Program-made: the position numbers and the translations under genes
Notes under the pieces: model-generated
What the model was told of the DNA's origin: nothing
The model's database searches: none
The model's input: only the letters and a program-made list of their open reading frames with translations
Shown: positions 38,152-47,321 of the stretch, piece by piece
How the letters are laid out: every line of letters starts with the position of its first letter
Position numbering within the stretch: the first letter of the stretch is position 1
Assembly: GCA_021826065.1 (NCBI GenBank)
Contig: JAKADY010000001.1
Location: 120,092-184,091 of the forward strand
DNA from: Pseudomonadota bacterium
Lineage (GTDB): Bacteria; Pseudomonadota; Gammaproteobacteria; Burkholderiales; Thiobacillaceae
DNA length: 64,000 bases
Direction: 5' to 3'

Positions 38152-39480
38152 TCAGGGCGGTGGCGTCGGGGCAACGGTGGCGGGCGCGGTGCGCACCGGC
38201 TTGTGCGGCGGCGGTGGTTGCCAGCCGAGCGCCGCCAGCAAAACGGCGAAGCCGACCACGTAGCCGAGCGCCACGTGCCAGCCGCTCTTCAGCCAGGCCA
38301 CCACCGAGCGCGCCTCGGGGAACAGGCTGGACAGGGCCACCCCGGCGGAGGAGCCGAACCAGATCATGGAGCCGCCGTAGCCGACGGCATAGGCCAGCAC
38401 CCCCCAGTCGTAGCCCCCCTGGGCGAGCGCCAGGGCGGTGAGCGGGATGTTGTCGAACACCGCCGAGACGAAGCCGAGCCCCAGGGCGGTGAGCCAGCTC
38501 GCCTCGGGCAGGTGCTCCACCGGCATCATCGAGGCGCAGATGACCAGGGAGAGCAGGAAGACGCTGCCCTTGGCCGCGTCGGGCAGCAGCCGCCATTCAG
38601 GGCGGCGCAGGGGGATGGCGAGCAGGATGGCGAGCCACACCGCCACGCCCAGGAAGGGGAAACGATCGGCCAGTTCGGGATAGAGGCTGTTGACGGCGAC
38701 ATTGGTGGCGATGGCGGCGGCCAGGATCCAGACGACGATGGCCAGGCGGGCCCAATCGAGGGGGGCGGCGGTACCGGTCTCACGCACGATTGGCTGGAGG
38801 GCATGCTGCTGGCGGGCGGCGACCAGCCCGAAGACGAGCAGGGCGGTGATGGCGGCCACGTAGGCATGGACGAGCTGCATCGGCGCCACCCCGTCGATCC
38901 ACATCATGGTCGTGGTGGTGTCGCCCACCACACTGCCCGAGCCACCGGCGTTCGAGGCGGCGACGATGGCGGCGAGGTAGCCGATGTGCACGCGGCGGCG
39001 GAAGACATGGGCGGCGACCGTGCCGCCGATGAGGGCCGCGGCGATGTTGTCGAGAAAGGCGGACATCACGAACACCATCGCCAACAGCAGAAAGGCACCC
39101 CGCCAATCGCCTGGCAGCAGGCGGGGCAGGACATGGGGGAGGCGACTGTCCTCGAAATGGCGGGCAAGGATGGCGAAGCCGAGCAGCAGCCCCAGCAGGT
39201 TGGCGAGCACGACCCACTCGTGCGCGAGGTGAGCGAGCCACCCCGCCACCCCCGCGCCTTCGTGAAAGCCGGTGAAGGCGATCTTGTAGAGCGAGATGAC
39301 GACCATGCCCGCGACGGCGATCGGCAGGGAGTGCCGGTGCCAGAGGGCGACCCCCAGGAGGGTCACGGCGAACAGGACGAATTCGATGGGGATGCCCAGG
39401 ACGGCGGCTGTGGCATCCGCCGCCAGGGCGGGGGGACACGCCAGGCCAGCGGCCAGGAGGCTCGAGAGGCGGCGCACCAC
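38152..39480 (-). CDS. nhaD: Na+/H+ antiporter, NhaD type
   Basis: An inner-membrane antiporter of the ion-transporter superfamily, 442 residues, about 12 helices after a probable N-terminal signal or first helix. NhaD hallmarks are the two re-entrant motifs FVMSAFLDNIAAALIGG and FVSAVFDNIPLTALALA plus GSGSVVGDTTTTMMWIDG. It probably exports Na+ or Li+. The Pro-rich tail (PPPPHKPVRTAP) is unusual. The GTG start is one base after the stop of the universal stress gene, so it is the last gene of a four-gene operon. An NhaR-type regulator is encoded 9 kb away. Confidence 0.85.
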   Translation of the reverse strand: MVRRLSSLLAAGLACPPALAADATAAVLGIPIEFVLFAVTLLGVALWHRHSLPIAVAGMVVISLYKIAFTGFHEGAGVAGWLAHLAHEWVVLANLLGLLLGFAILARHFEDSRLPHVLPRLLPGDWRGAFLLLAMVFVMSAFLDNIAAALIGGTVAAHVFRRRVHIGYLAAIVAASNAGGSGSVVGDTTTTMMWIDGVAPMQLVHAYVAAITALLVFGLVAARQQHALQPIVRETGTAAPLDWARLAIVVWILAAAIATNVAVNSLYPELADRFPFLGVAVWLAILLAIPLRRPEWRLLPDAAKGSVFLLSLVICASMMPVEHLPEASWLTALGLGFVSAVFDNIPLTALALAQGGYDWGVLAYAVGYGGSMIWFGSSAGVALSSLFPEARSVVAWLKSGWHVALGYVVGFAVLLAALGWQPPPPHKPVRTAPATVAPTPPP

Positions 39481-39481
39481 C

Positions 39482-39910
39482 TTATTTGACCAGGGTGACG
39501 GGGATGGGCGAGAGGTGCAACACCTTGGTGGCCACCGAGCCCATGAGCAGGCCCGTGAGGGCGGATTGCCCGCGGGTGCCCATGACGATCTGGTCGCACT
39601 GCAGCTCGCTGGCCAGCCGCACGATGCTGGGTGCGACCTCGCCCTGGATCAGATGGCAGTGGGGCTCGATGCCCGCCTCTCTCAGGATCGTGCAGGCGGG
39701 TTCCATCACCGCCTGGCTCCATTCGCGCTCCATCTCCGCCAGTTCCTCAGGGCGGATCAGGCGGCGCACGATCCAGTCTTCCCCGGTGGGTTGCACACTG
39801 ACCACGTGCACTTCGAGCCCAGGTACCAGCCTGGCCAACCCGGCGACATGACGGGCGGCGCTAAGCGAGCCTTCTGAGCCATCGACGGGGAGCAGGATCT
39901 TGCAGGGCAT
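39482..39910 (-). CDS. Universal stress protein (UspA family)
   Basis: A single-domain UspA protein of 142 residues. The nucleotide motif G-x2-G-x9-G-S is complete in GTRGQSALTGLLMGSVATK near residue 108-126, so ATP binding is expected. The N-terminal KILLPVDGSEGSLSAARHV is typical. It is placed between two membrane transporters in one operon, which suggests that it links energy state to transport, possibly by direct contact. That is inference from context. Confidence 0.93.
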   Translation of the reverse strand: MPCKILLPVDGSEGSLSAARHVAGLARLVPGLEVHVVSVQPTGEDWIVRRLIRPEELAEMEREWSQAVMEPACTILREAGIEPHCHLIQGEVAPSIVRLASELQCDQIVMGTRGQSALTGLLMGSVATKVLHLSPIPVTLVK

Positions 39911-39923
39911 GGGTAGGGTCCCT

Positions 39924-41420
39924 TCAGGACTGGTTGACCAGGATGGGCATACCCTGCAGCGGCCAGAGCGTGACCAGGGCGAGCCCCAACACGGCGAGCA
40001 GGATCAGGCTCAGAGGGATGCCATGACGGAAGAATTCGCCGGGGGTGAACTGTTTCGAGTCGTAGGCGATGGCATTGGGTGCGGCGCCGATCAGCAGCAG
40101 GAAGGGCATGCCGGCGGTGACCAGGGCGGAATAGACGATGACCTCCGGCGCCACGCCCAGGTAGCGGGCGATGACTAGGGCCACGGGCAGGACGATGGCG
40201 ATGGCCGCGACGTTCATGATGAAGTTGGTCATGATCAGCACGAAGGCGGCGATGCCCATGACGAAGACCCACCAGTGCGCATCCTTGAGCAGCCCCAGCC
40301 ATTGGACAGCCATCCACTCGGCAGCCCCGGTGTTCCACAGACAAAAGCCGATGGACATGGCGCCGGAGAAGAGCAGCACGATGTTCCAGGGCACCTCCTC
40401 CAGGTCCTTGACCGAGAGGATGCCGAGGATGAAGAAGAGCAGGGTGGTGGTGAGGATCACCGCAGCGCGGTCGATGGGGGCGAGTAGCGGGATGAAGGAC
40501 TTGGTCGACATCACCAGGACCAGGGCGGCGACGATGACGATGACCAGCTTCTCCTGCAGGGTCATCGGCCCCATGGCGACGGAAAGCCGCTTCACCTTGT
40601 CCCTGAGGCCGGGGATGGTGGCCTTCTCGGGTTTGAGGAAGGTGCGCAGGTAGAGCCAGATGAGGAAGACCATGCCCCAGCCGATCAGGAACATGTACTC
40701 GGTGAGCTGGAAGAAGGTGATGTGCCGCCCCGTGAACCCCTCGTACATGGCGGCGGCGGCCGGGGCGCGGGCGGCGCCGAGCATGGTGACGATGCTGCCG
40801 GCGCCGGCGGCATAGGCCATGCCGATGAACAAGGCCTTGCCGAAGCGGGTGGGCTTCTCGCCCTCGCCATAGAGGGCGTAGATGGCGAGCAGGATGGGGA
40901 ACATGGTGGCGGCCACGGCGGTATGGGCCATCAGGTGGGCGAGCCCCGCCGTGATGACCAGGGCCCCCAGCAGGATCCGGTCCGTGCGCTCGCCCACCAC
41001 CGCCAGCATCTTGTAGGCGATGCGCTTGGTCAGCCCCGAGCGGGTGAAGGCGAGACCGATGACGATGGAGCCGAAGATGAACATCACCGCCGGGTCCATG
41101 AAGTCGTGGAAGGCCTCCTTGGCCGGGCGGATGAAGAACATGGCCTGGAACACGCCGATGGCGATGGCCGTCACCCCAATGGGGATCACCTCGAACACCC
41201 ACCAGATGCCGGCCATCAGGAACAGGCCGATGGCCGCCTTGCCCTCACGCGACAGCACGAAGGTCTTGCCGGCGGGGTCCACCGCGACGGGCCAGGGGGG
41301 CGAGAAATCGATCGCCAGGAAGACGGCGAGCCCGAGGAGCAGGATGCCGGTCTTGCGCCAGTCGATGGGCGGCCGGGCGGGCTGCAGGGTGATACCGCCG
41401 CTGCGTTCGCCTTCACTCAT
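39924..41420 (-). CDS. SLC13/DASS family anion transporter
   Basis: A 498-residue sodium-coupled-type anion transporter with about 12 helices. Family motifs are FGSIVIGLAFTRSGLTKRIAYKML, the first substrate loop around HLMAHTAVAATMFPILLAI and the second around MTNFIMNVAAIAIVLPVAL, followed by FLLLIGAAPNAIAY. Likely substrates are dicarboxylates, sulfate or a similar anion; the sequence does not decide. It overlaps the upstream CBS-protein gene by 8 bp and precedes the universal stress gene by 13 bp. Confidence 0.87.
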   Translation of the reverse strand: MSEGERSGGITLQPARPPIDWRKTGILLLGLAVFLAIDFSPPWPVAVDPAGKTFVLSREGKAAIGLFLMAGIWWVFEVIPIGVTAIAIGVFQAMFFIRPAKEAFHDFMDPAVMFIFGSIVIGLAFTRSGLTKRIAYKMLAVVGERTDRILLGALVITAGLAHLMAHTAVAATMFPILLAIYALYGEGEKPTRFGKALFIGMAYAAGAGSIVTMLGAARAPAAAAMYEGFTGRHITFFQLTEYMFLIGWGMVFLIWLYLRTFLKPEKATIPGLRDKVKRLSVAMGPMTLQEKLVIVIVAALVLVMSTKSFIPLLAPIDRAAVILTTTLLFFILGILSVKDLEEVPWNIVLLFSGAMSIGFCLWNTGAAEWMAVQWLGLLKDAHWWVFVMGIAAFVLIMTNFIMNVAAIAIVLPVALVIARYLGVAPEVIVYSALVTAGMPFLLLIGAAPNAIAYDSKQFTPGEFFRHGIPLSLILLAVLGLALVTLWPLQGMPILVNQS

Positions 41421-41931
41421 CGAGCACGGCCCGCGCGGCTTCGTTGAACACGTCGATCATGCGCACGACCCCGGCCAGGGCCGGCCCATCGGTGACCGGC
41501 AGCATGCTGATGTCGTGGATGACCATGAGATAGGCGGCCTTGGTGATGGGGTCGTCAATGCCGACCCGCGCCGGCACCGGTCCCATGAACGCCCGCACCG
41601 GCCGGCGGGCCGCCTCCTTGCACTGTTGCTGGCAGGTCTCCGCCCAGATCAGGGTGAGCGAGGGGAAATCGGGCAAGGGCCCCTGTGCACGATGACCGAG
41701 TTCCTGGCTGCGCAGATAGTCCGGGAACAGGCCGCGCAGGATGTCGCGCATGCCCAGGATGCCAATGAGCTCGCGCCGCGCGTTGAGGACCAGGACGTGG
41801 CGGTAGCGGTGGCCGGTGGTCAGGCCCTCGCGCAGGCAGACGAAGGCGTCGCGCAGGCGGGCATCGGCCCCGACATGGGGATACTCCACCAGCGGGATGC
41901 AGATCTCCCGTACGGTGCGGCTGAGCGGCAT
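41413..41931 (-). CDS. CBS-pair domain protein
   Basis: A 172-residue soluble protein made of two CBS motifs: residues about 5-70 (HRYRHVLVLNARRELIGILGMRDILRG, in two parts) and 110-165 (ITKAAYLMVIHDISMLPVTDGPALAGVVRMIDVF, in two parts). CBS pairs bind adenine nucleotides. As first gene of an operon with an anion transporter, a universal stress protein and NhaD it probably senses energy charge for these transporters. The middle has Cys in ETCQQQCKEA. Confidence 0.85.
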   Translation of the reverse strand: MPLSRTVREICIPLVEYPHVGADARLRDAFVCLREGLTTGHRYRHVLVLNARRELIGILGMRDILRGLFPDYLRSQELGHRAQGPLPDFPSLTLIWAETCQQQCKEAARRPVRAFMGPVPARVGIDDPITKAAYLMVIHDISMLPVTDGPALAGVVRMIDVFNEAARAVLDE

Positions 41932-42106
41932 GGGGTCTCCTGGATACCGGACCTGCAGATTCCAAAATAAGCAATCCGCGGCCGTAAAGCAATCCAGGCA
42001 GGGTCCTCGGCCCGGGCGATAAGGTTTTCCTGATATACTGATCAGTTACATTCTAAGCCCTAACACCCCGTCCATAATACCCCGTCCACCCCCGCCAGGA
42101 TCGCTC

Positions 42107-44233
42107 ATGAACCCCGTGCTGCTGCGCTTCTTCCCCTTTCTGCGCTGGTTTCCCGTCAAGACCGAGACCCTGAAGCTGGACTTCATCGCCGGGCTGACCG
42201 TCGCCCTGGTGCTGATCCCGCAGTCCATGGCCTATGCGCAGCTCGCCGGTATGCCGGCCTACTATGGCCTCTACGCGGCCTTCCTGCCGGTAGCGGTGGC
42301 GGCGATGTGGGGGTCCTCGCACCAGCTGGGCACGGGGCCGGTCGCCGTGGTGTCGCTGCTGACCGCCTCATCGCTATCGGTCTTCGCCGCGCCGGGCTCA
42401 CCCGACTTCATCGCGCTCGCCATCCTGCTCGCCTTCCTGGTGGGCGTGATCCAGTTCACCCTGGGGGTGTTCAAATTGGGGGTAGTGGTGAACTTCCTCT
42501 CCCACCCGGTCATCGTCGGCTTCACCAACGCCGCCGCCATCATCATCGCCCTGTCCCAGGTGAGCAAGATCTTCGGGGTGCCCATGGGGCGCAGCGAGCA
42601 CTTCATGATGGACATGTGGGGGGTGCTCAAGCAGCTCGGCGACACGCACCTGCCGACCTTGGCGATGGGCCTGGGGGCCATCGCCATCATGTGGGCGGTC
42701 AAGAAATACCGGCCGAAGTTGCCGGGCGTGTTGATCGCCGTGGTGATTACGACGGTGATCTCCTGGGCGATCGGCTTCGAGAAGAATGCCGATGGCCGCC
42801 TGGAGCAGGTGCGCGACCCGGAGCTCTTCGCCCTGGTGCAGGCGGTCGATGCCGGGGTGCGGCGGCTCGACGAGCTCAACAAGGCGGTGGCTGCCAAGCA
42901 GGAGGCGTTAGCGGCGGCGGAGAAGGCGAATGCGGATTCCGCCCAGCTCCTGCGGCTGGAGGCCGAGGTGGGGCTCGCCCGTCTGGCGGTGAAACAGGCC
43001 GAGGAGCAGTTGAACGAGATCAAGGCGCGGCTGCGCCACGTCCAGGTGGTGCGCGAGGTGGACGACCAGGGCAACACCGTGGGCGTCTATCCGGTCGGCC
43101 GGGCGCCCCAGGGGGCCAAGCTCGACGAGGCCAAGTACCGTATCCGCAAGGTGGGCAAGGGGCAGTTCAAGCTCATGGGCGGCGGCGAGGTCGTGGGCAC
43201 CATCCCCGAGGGCCTGCCCAGCCTGAGCGTGCCGCAGCTCGATTGGGACAAGATCCGGGCGCTGTTCTCGACGGCCCTGGTGATCTCCCTGGTGGCCTTC
43301 ATGGAGGCGATCTCCATCGCCAAGGCCATGGCCGCCAAGACCAAACAGCGCCTCGACCCCAACCAGGAGCTGATCGGGCAGGGCCTGGCCAACCTGGTCG
43401 GCTCCTTCTCGCAGTCCTTCCCGGTGTCCGGCTCCTTCTCGCGCTCGGCGGTGAACCTCAACGCCGGGGCGGTGACCGGCATGTCCTCGGTGTTCACCGC
43501 GCTGATCGTGCTCGTCACCCTGTTGCTGCTCACGCCCCTGCTCTACCACCTGCCACAGGCCGTGCTGGCGGCGATCATCATCATGGCGGTGGTCGGGTTG
43601 GTCAACGTGGAGGGCATCAAGCATGCCTGGGAGGCGCACAAACACGACGGGGCTGCCGCCCTCGTCACCTTCGTCGCCACCCTGGCCTTCGCCCCGCACC
43701 TGGACATGGGCATCATGGTGGGGGCCGGGCTGGCCATCGTGCTCTTCCTGCTGCGCACCATGACGCCGCGCGTGGCCCTGCTGGGGCGTTACTCCGACGG
43801 GACGCTGCGCGACATCAAGGTGCACCCGCACCTGGCCACCAGCAAGCACGTCATGGCCCTGCGCTTCGACGGCTCGCTCTATTTCGCCAACGTGTCCTAC
43901 TTCGAGGACGCGGTGCTGGAGGCGCTGGCCTCCCACCCCGAGGCGAAGTACGTGCTCATCGTCGGCGACGCCATCAACCAGCTCGACGCCTCGGGCGAGG
44001 AGGTGGTGCACCACCTGGTCGAGCGGCTGCGCGAGAGCGGGGTGGAACTGGTGTTCTCCGGGCTCAAGAAGCAGGTGCTCGACGTGATGCGCAGCACGGG
44101 GCTCATCGACCTCGTGGGGCAGCACAACATCTTCGCCACCGAGAACCAGGCCCTGGCCGCCATCTACGAGCGGTTGGGCGAGGAGGCGGCGGACGATCTC
44201 CTGTGTCCGGTCTTGCCCATGCGCACCGCCTGA
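42107..44233 (+). CDS. SulP family anion transporter with coiled-coil insertion, copy 1
   Basis: A 708-residue SulP protein. The transporter core starts with LDFIAGLTVALVLIPQSMAYAQLAGMPAYYGLYAAFLPV. QRLDPNQELIGQGLANLVGSF and PVSGSFSRSAVNLNAGA follow, and a C-terminal STAS domain spans about 570-680 (VMALRFDGSLYFANVSYFED). Between helices, about residues 225-375, lies a large hydrophilic insertion with an Ala/Glu/Lys-rich coiled coil followed by a small beta-like segment (YRIRKVGKGQFKLMGGGEVVG); typical SulP proteins have only a short loop there. Substrates could be sulfate, bicarbonate or another anion. A paralogue follows after 47 bp. Confidence 0.92.
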   Translation: MNPVLLRFFPFLRWFPVKTETLKLDFIAGLTVALVLIPQSMAYAQLAGMPAYYGLYAAFLPVAVAAMWGSSHQLGTGPVAVVSLLTASSLSVFAAPGSPDFIALAILLAFLVGVIQFTLGVFKLGVVVNFLSHPVIVGFTNAAAIIIALSQVSKIFGVPMGRSEHFMMDMWGVLKQLGDTHLPTLAMGLGAIAIMWAVKKYRPKLPGVLIAVVITTVISWAIGFEKNADGRLEQVRDPELFALVQAVDAGVRRLDELNKAVAAKQEALAAAEKANADSAQLLRLEAEVGLARLAVKQAEEQLNEIKARLRHVQVVREVDDQGNTVGVYPVGRAPQGAKLDEAKYRIRKVGKGQFKLMGGGEVVGTIPEGLPSLSVPQLDWDKIRALFSTALVISLVAFMEAISIAKAMAAKTKQRLDPNQELIGQGLANLVGSFSQSFPVSGSFSRSAVNLNAGAVTGMSSVFTALIVLVTLLLLTPLLYHLPQAVLAAIIIMAVVGLVNVEGIKHAWEAHKHDGAAALVTFVATLAFAPHLDMGIMVGAGLAIVLFLLRTMTPRVALLGRYSDGTLRDIKVHPHLATSKHVMALRFDGSLYFANVSYFEDAVLEALASHPEAKYVLIVGDAINQLDASGEEVVHHLVERLRESGVELVFSGLKKQVLDVMRSTGLIDLVGQHNIFATENQALAAIYERLGEEAADDLLCPVLPMRTA

Positions 44234-44280
44234 GTCGGGACACGGGCTGAACCTGGCGGGAGGGGCAGATACGCAACGTC

Positions 44281-46383
44281 GTGATGCAGATTTTTCCCTT
44301 CCTGCGCTGGTTCCCGCTGGCGCCGGGGACCCTCAAGGCCGACCTGATCGCCGGGGTGACCGTCGCCCTGGTGCTGATCCCGCAGTCCATGGCCTACGCC
44401 CAGCTCGCGGGCGTGCCGGCCTACTACGGCCTCTACGCCGCCTTCCTGCCGGTGGCGGTGGCCGCCTTGTGGGGCTCGTCCAACCAGCTTGCCACCGGGC
44501 CGGTGGCCATCGTCGCCCTGCTGACGGCCTCGGCCCTGCAGCCGCTGGCCACCGCCGGCAGCGCCGAGTACATCGCCTATGCCGTGCTGCTCGCCCTGAT
44601 TGTCGGGGTCATCCAGCTCGGTCTGGGCCTGCTGCGCCTGGGTGTGGTGGTCAACTTCCTGTCGCACCCGGTGGTGGTCGGCTTCACCAATGCGGCGGCC
44701 ATCATCATCGGCCTGTCGCAGCTGAACAAGCTGCTGGGCGTGTCCATGCCCAAGAGCGACGTGTTGTTCCGCGACATCTGGGGGGTGCTCACACAACTGC
44801 CGGACACGCACGTGCCCACGCTGGTCATGGGCGCCGGCGCCATCGCCCTGATGGTGGTGATGAAAAGACGCCTGCCCCGCTGGCCAAACGTCCTGGTGGC
44901 GGTGGTGTTGACCACCCTGCTGAGCTGGGCGCTGGGCTACGAAGGCAAGCGCGAGCTGCCCATCGCGGCGGTGGCGCAAGCGGAGGTGCAGCAGTTGCTG
45001 GCCGATTACCAGGCGCGCGAGAGCCAGCACAGGGCCACCCAGGCGCGCCTGGCCGAGTTGCAGGGTCGTCTCAAGGCCCAGCGCGGGCAGATGCGGCCGC
45101 AGGACGTGATCGCCCTGCGCTACGAGATCGACCTGCTCGAGCTGCAGGCCCGCGGCGAGGAGAAGGTCGCACGCGAGATCCTCAACCAGCTGCGCAAGCT
45201 GCAGTTCGAGTCGGACGGTGAGCGCCTCTACATCACCGGGCTCGCGCCGGCCGGCGCGAAGACCGACGGCAAGCGCTGGCGCATCCGCAAGATCGAGGAC
45301 GGGCGCCTGAAGCTGGTCTCGGGGGGCGAGGTGGTGGGCAACGTGCCGGCGGGGCTGCCCGCCTTCGGCCTGCCCGCCTTCGACCTGGGCCGTGTCCTGG
45401 AGCTCTTGTCCGCCGCCATCGTCATCGCCCTGGTCGGCTTCATGGAGAGCATCTCCGTGGCCAAGGCGATGGCGGCGAAGACCCGCCAGCGCATCGACCC
45501 CAACCAGGAGCTGATCGGCCAGGGCCTGGCGAACGTGGCAAGCAGCCTCTCCAACGCCTTCCCGGTGGCCGGCGGCTTCTCCCGCACGGCGGTGAACATG
45601 AACGCCGGGGCGCGCACCGGCCTGGCCTCGGTGGTGACGGCGCTGGTGGTTCTCCTCGCCCTGCTCTTCCTCACCCCCCTGCTTTACCACCTGCCGCAGG
45701 CGGTGCTGGCCGGCATCATCATGCTGGCGGTCATGAGCCTGTTCAACTTCGCCGCCATGAAGCATGCCTGGCAGGCGCACCGGCACGACGGGGTGGCGGC
45801 GGCGGTGACCTTCGTCGCCACCCTGGTGTTCGCCCCCAACCTGGACTACGGCATCCTGGTCGGCGCTGCCGTGGCCATCGTCCTGTTCCTGGCGCGCCGC
45901 ATGCGGCCTCGGGTGGCGCGGCTGTCGCGCCATCCCGACGGCACGCTGCGCGACGCGCGCGTGCACGGGCTGCCCGAGTCCGAGGCCATCGTCGCCCTGC
46001 GTTTCGACGGCTCGCTCTACTTCGCCAATGTCGCCTACTTCGAGGACGCCGTTCTCGCGGCGCTGGCCGACAACCCCAAGGCCCGATACGTGCTGATCGT
46101 GGGCGACGGCATCAATGAGCTGGATGCCTCCGGCGAGGAGCTGATCCACCACCTCGTGCACCGGCTGCACGACAATGGGGTGACCCTGGTCTTCTCCGGG
46201 CTCAAGAAGCAGGTGCTGGAGGTGATGCAGCGCACCGACCTCTACGCCACCATCGGCGAGGCGAACTTCTTCCGCACCGAGGACCAGGCCTTGGCGGCGA
46301 TCTATCAGCGCCTGGAGGCGGCGGGCTACGACCGCAGCCAGTGCCCGCTCAACCTGCCTGAGCGCAGGGATCTGTTCGAGTGA
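44281..46383 (+). CDS. SulP family anion transporter with coiled-coil insertion, copy 2
   Basis: A 700-residue paralogue of the preceding gene, alike over its whole length including core motifs (LIAGVTVALVLIPQSMAYAQ, RIDPNQELIGQGLANVASS) and STAS domain (IVALRFDGSLYFANVAYFED). The insertion at about 225-370 is also present but its coiled coil is of different sequence (AEVQQLLADYQARESQHRATQ and onward). It again ends in an RWRIRKIEDGRLKLVSGGEVVG segment. The two genes probably arose by tandem duplication and may form hetero-oligomers. A voltage-gated channel gene follows. Confidence 0.92.
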   Translation: MMQIFPFLRWFPLAPGTLKADLIAGVTVALVLIPQSMAYAQLAGVPAYYGLYAAFLPVAVAALWGSSNQLATGPVAIVALLTASALQPLATAGSAEYIAYAVLLALIVGVIQLGLGLLRLGVVVNFLSHPVVVGFTNAAAIIIGLSQLNKLLGVSMPKSDVLFRDIWGVLTQLPDTHVPTLVMGAGAIALMVVMKRRLPRWPNVLVAVVLTTLLSWALGYEGKRELPIAAVAQAEVQQLLADYQARESQHRATQARLAELQGRLKAQRGQMRPQDVIALRYEIDLLELQARGEEKVAREILNQLRKLQFESDGERLYITGLAPAGAKTDGKRWRIRKIEDGRLKLVSGGEVVGNVPAGLPAFGLPAFDLGRVLELLSAAIVIALVGFMESISVAKAMAAKTRQRIDPNQELIGQGLANVASSLSNAFPVAGGFSRTAVNMNAGARTGLASVVTALVVLLALLFLTPLLYHLPQAVLAGIIMLAVMSLFNFAAMKHAWQAHRHDGVAAAVTFVATLVFAPNLDYGILVGAAVAIVLFLARRMRPRVARLSRHPDGTLRDARVHGLPESEAIVALRFDGSLYFANVAYFEDAVLAALADNPKARYVLIVGDGINELDASGEELIHHLVHRLHDNGVTLVFSGLKKQVLEVMQRTDLYATIGEANFFRTEDQALAAIYQRLEAAGYDRSQCPLNLPERRDLFE

Positions 46384-46450
46384 ACGGGGGGATGGGAACC
46401 CGCGCGCGCTCGGAGAGTCGTTCAGGTTTCTCCCCACACGCCGACTGCGG

Positions 46451-47299
46451 ATGTCCGAGACGATCACCGTGACCCACGCCGGCCTGCGCGAGCGGCTGCG
46501 CGGCTTCATCGAAGATGCGCGCACGCAGCGGGTCATCCTCATCCTGATCCTCGTCAACGCCGTGACCCTGGGCCTGGAGACGGCACCGTCGGTCATGGCT
46601 GTGGCCGGGCCGTACATCCTGGCCCTGGACAAGGCCATCCTGTCGGTCTTCGTGGCCGAGATCGCCATCCGCCTCTTTGTTCACCGGCTGGCCTTCTTCC
46701 GCGACCCCTGGAGCGTGTTCGATTTCCTGGTGGTGGCCATCGCACTGGTCCCCGCCACCGGCCAGTTCAGCGTGCTGCGGGCGCTGCGCGTGCTGCGGGT
46801 GTTGCGCATCCTGACCATCGTGCCGTCCATGCGCAAGGTGGTGGGGGCGCTGCTGGCGGCCATCCCCGGCCTGGGCTCCATCGCCCTGGTGCTGGCCATC
46901 ATCTACTACGTCTTCGCGGTGATCGCCACCAACCTGTTCGCCACGACCTACCCGGAGTGGTTCGGCGACATCGGCCGCTCGCTCTACACCCTGTTCCAGA
47001 TCATGACCCTGGAGAGCTGGTCGATGGGCATTGCCCGGCCGGTGATGGAGAACTTCCCCTATGCCTGGGCCTTCTTCATCCCCTTCATCCTGATCGCCAC
47101 CTTCACCATGTTGAACCTCTTCATCGCCATCATCGTCAACGCCATGCAGTCCTTCAGCGAGGCGGAGCACAAGGACACGGTGGCGGCGGTGGAGGCCGCG
47201 CGCGAGCATATCGAGAGCGATCTGCACGCCGAGCTGCGGGCGCTGCGCCAGGAGATCGCCGCGCTGCGGCAATCCCTGGACGAACGCGCGCGCGGCTGA
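46451..47299 (+). CDS. Voltage-gated ion channel, NaChBac/NavAb-like
   Basis: A one-domain six-helix channel of 282 residues, expected to work as a tetramer. The S4 voltage sensor has regularly spaced Arg (VLRALRVLRVLRILTIVPSMRKVV, in two parts). The pore filter is TLESWSM, identical to that of known bacterial sodium channels. After S6 (TFTMLNLFIAIIVNAMQSF) comes a C-terminal coiled coil (about 245-280) that usually holds the tetramer together. It lies on the same strand behind the SulP pair with a 67-bp gap. A Na+-dependent link to the SulP proteins is conceivable but not shown. Confidence 0.93.
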   Translation: MSETITVTHAGLRERLRGFIEDARTQRVILILILVNAVTLGLETAPSVMAVAGPYILALDKAILSVFVAEIAIRLFVHRLAFFRDPWSVFDFLVVAIALVPATGQFSVLRALRVLRVLRILTIVPSMRKVVGALLAAIPGLGSIALVLAIIYYVFAVIATNLFATTYPEWFGDIGRSLYTLFQIMTLESWSMGIARPVMENFPYAWAFFIPFILIATFTMLNLFIAIIVNAMQSFSEAEHKDTVAAVEAAREHIESDLHAELRALRQEIAALRQSLDERARG

Positions 47300-47321
47300 G
47301 CGCGGTCGGCCGCGCCCCCGG

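Noticed and set aside
38043..38441. A longer plus-strand frame beginning MKRTYRRQP
   Set aside because: Most of it is antisense to nhaD and becomes Arg/Pro-rich; only the AT-rich first part is outside a gene.
42014..42060. A promoter before the first SulP gene (TATACT at 42034-42039)
   Set aside because: The -10 looks good but I found no -35 at the right spacing, so I did not list it as a feature.
44164..46668. An 834-codon open frame on the minus strand opposite the second SulP gene, and similar long frames opposite ftsA, ddl/murB, tkt and the P-ATPase
   Set aside because: They mirror real genes with clear motifs. Their translations are rich in His, Gly, Arg and Ala repeats, typical of antisense frames in GC-rich DNA.
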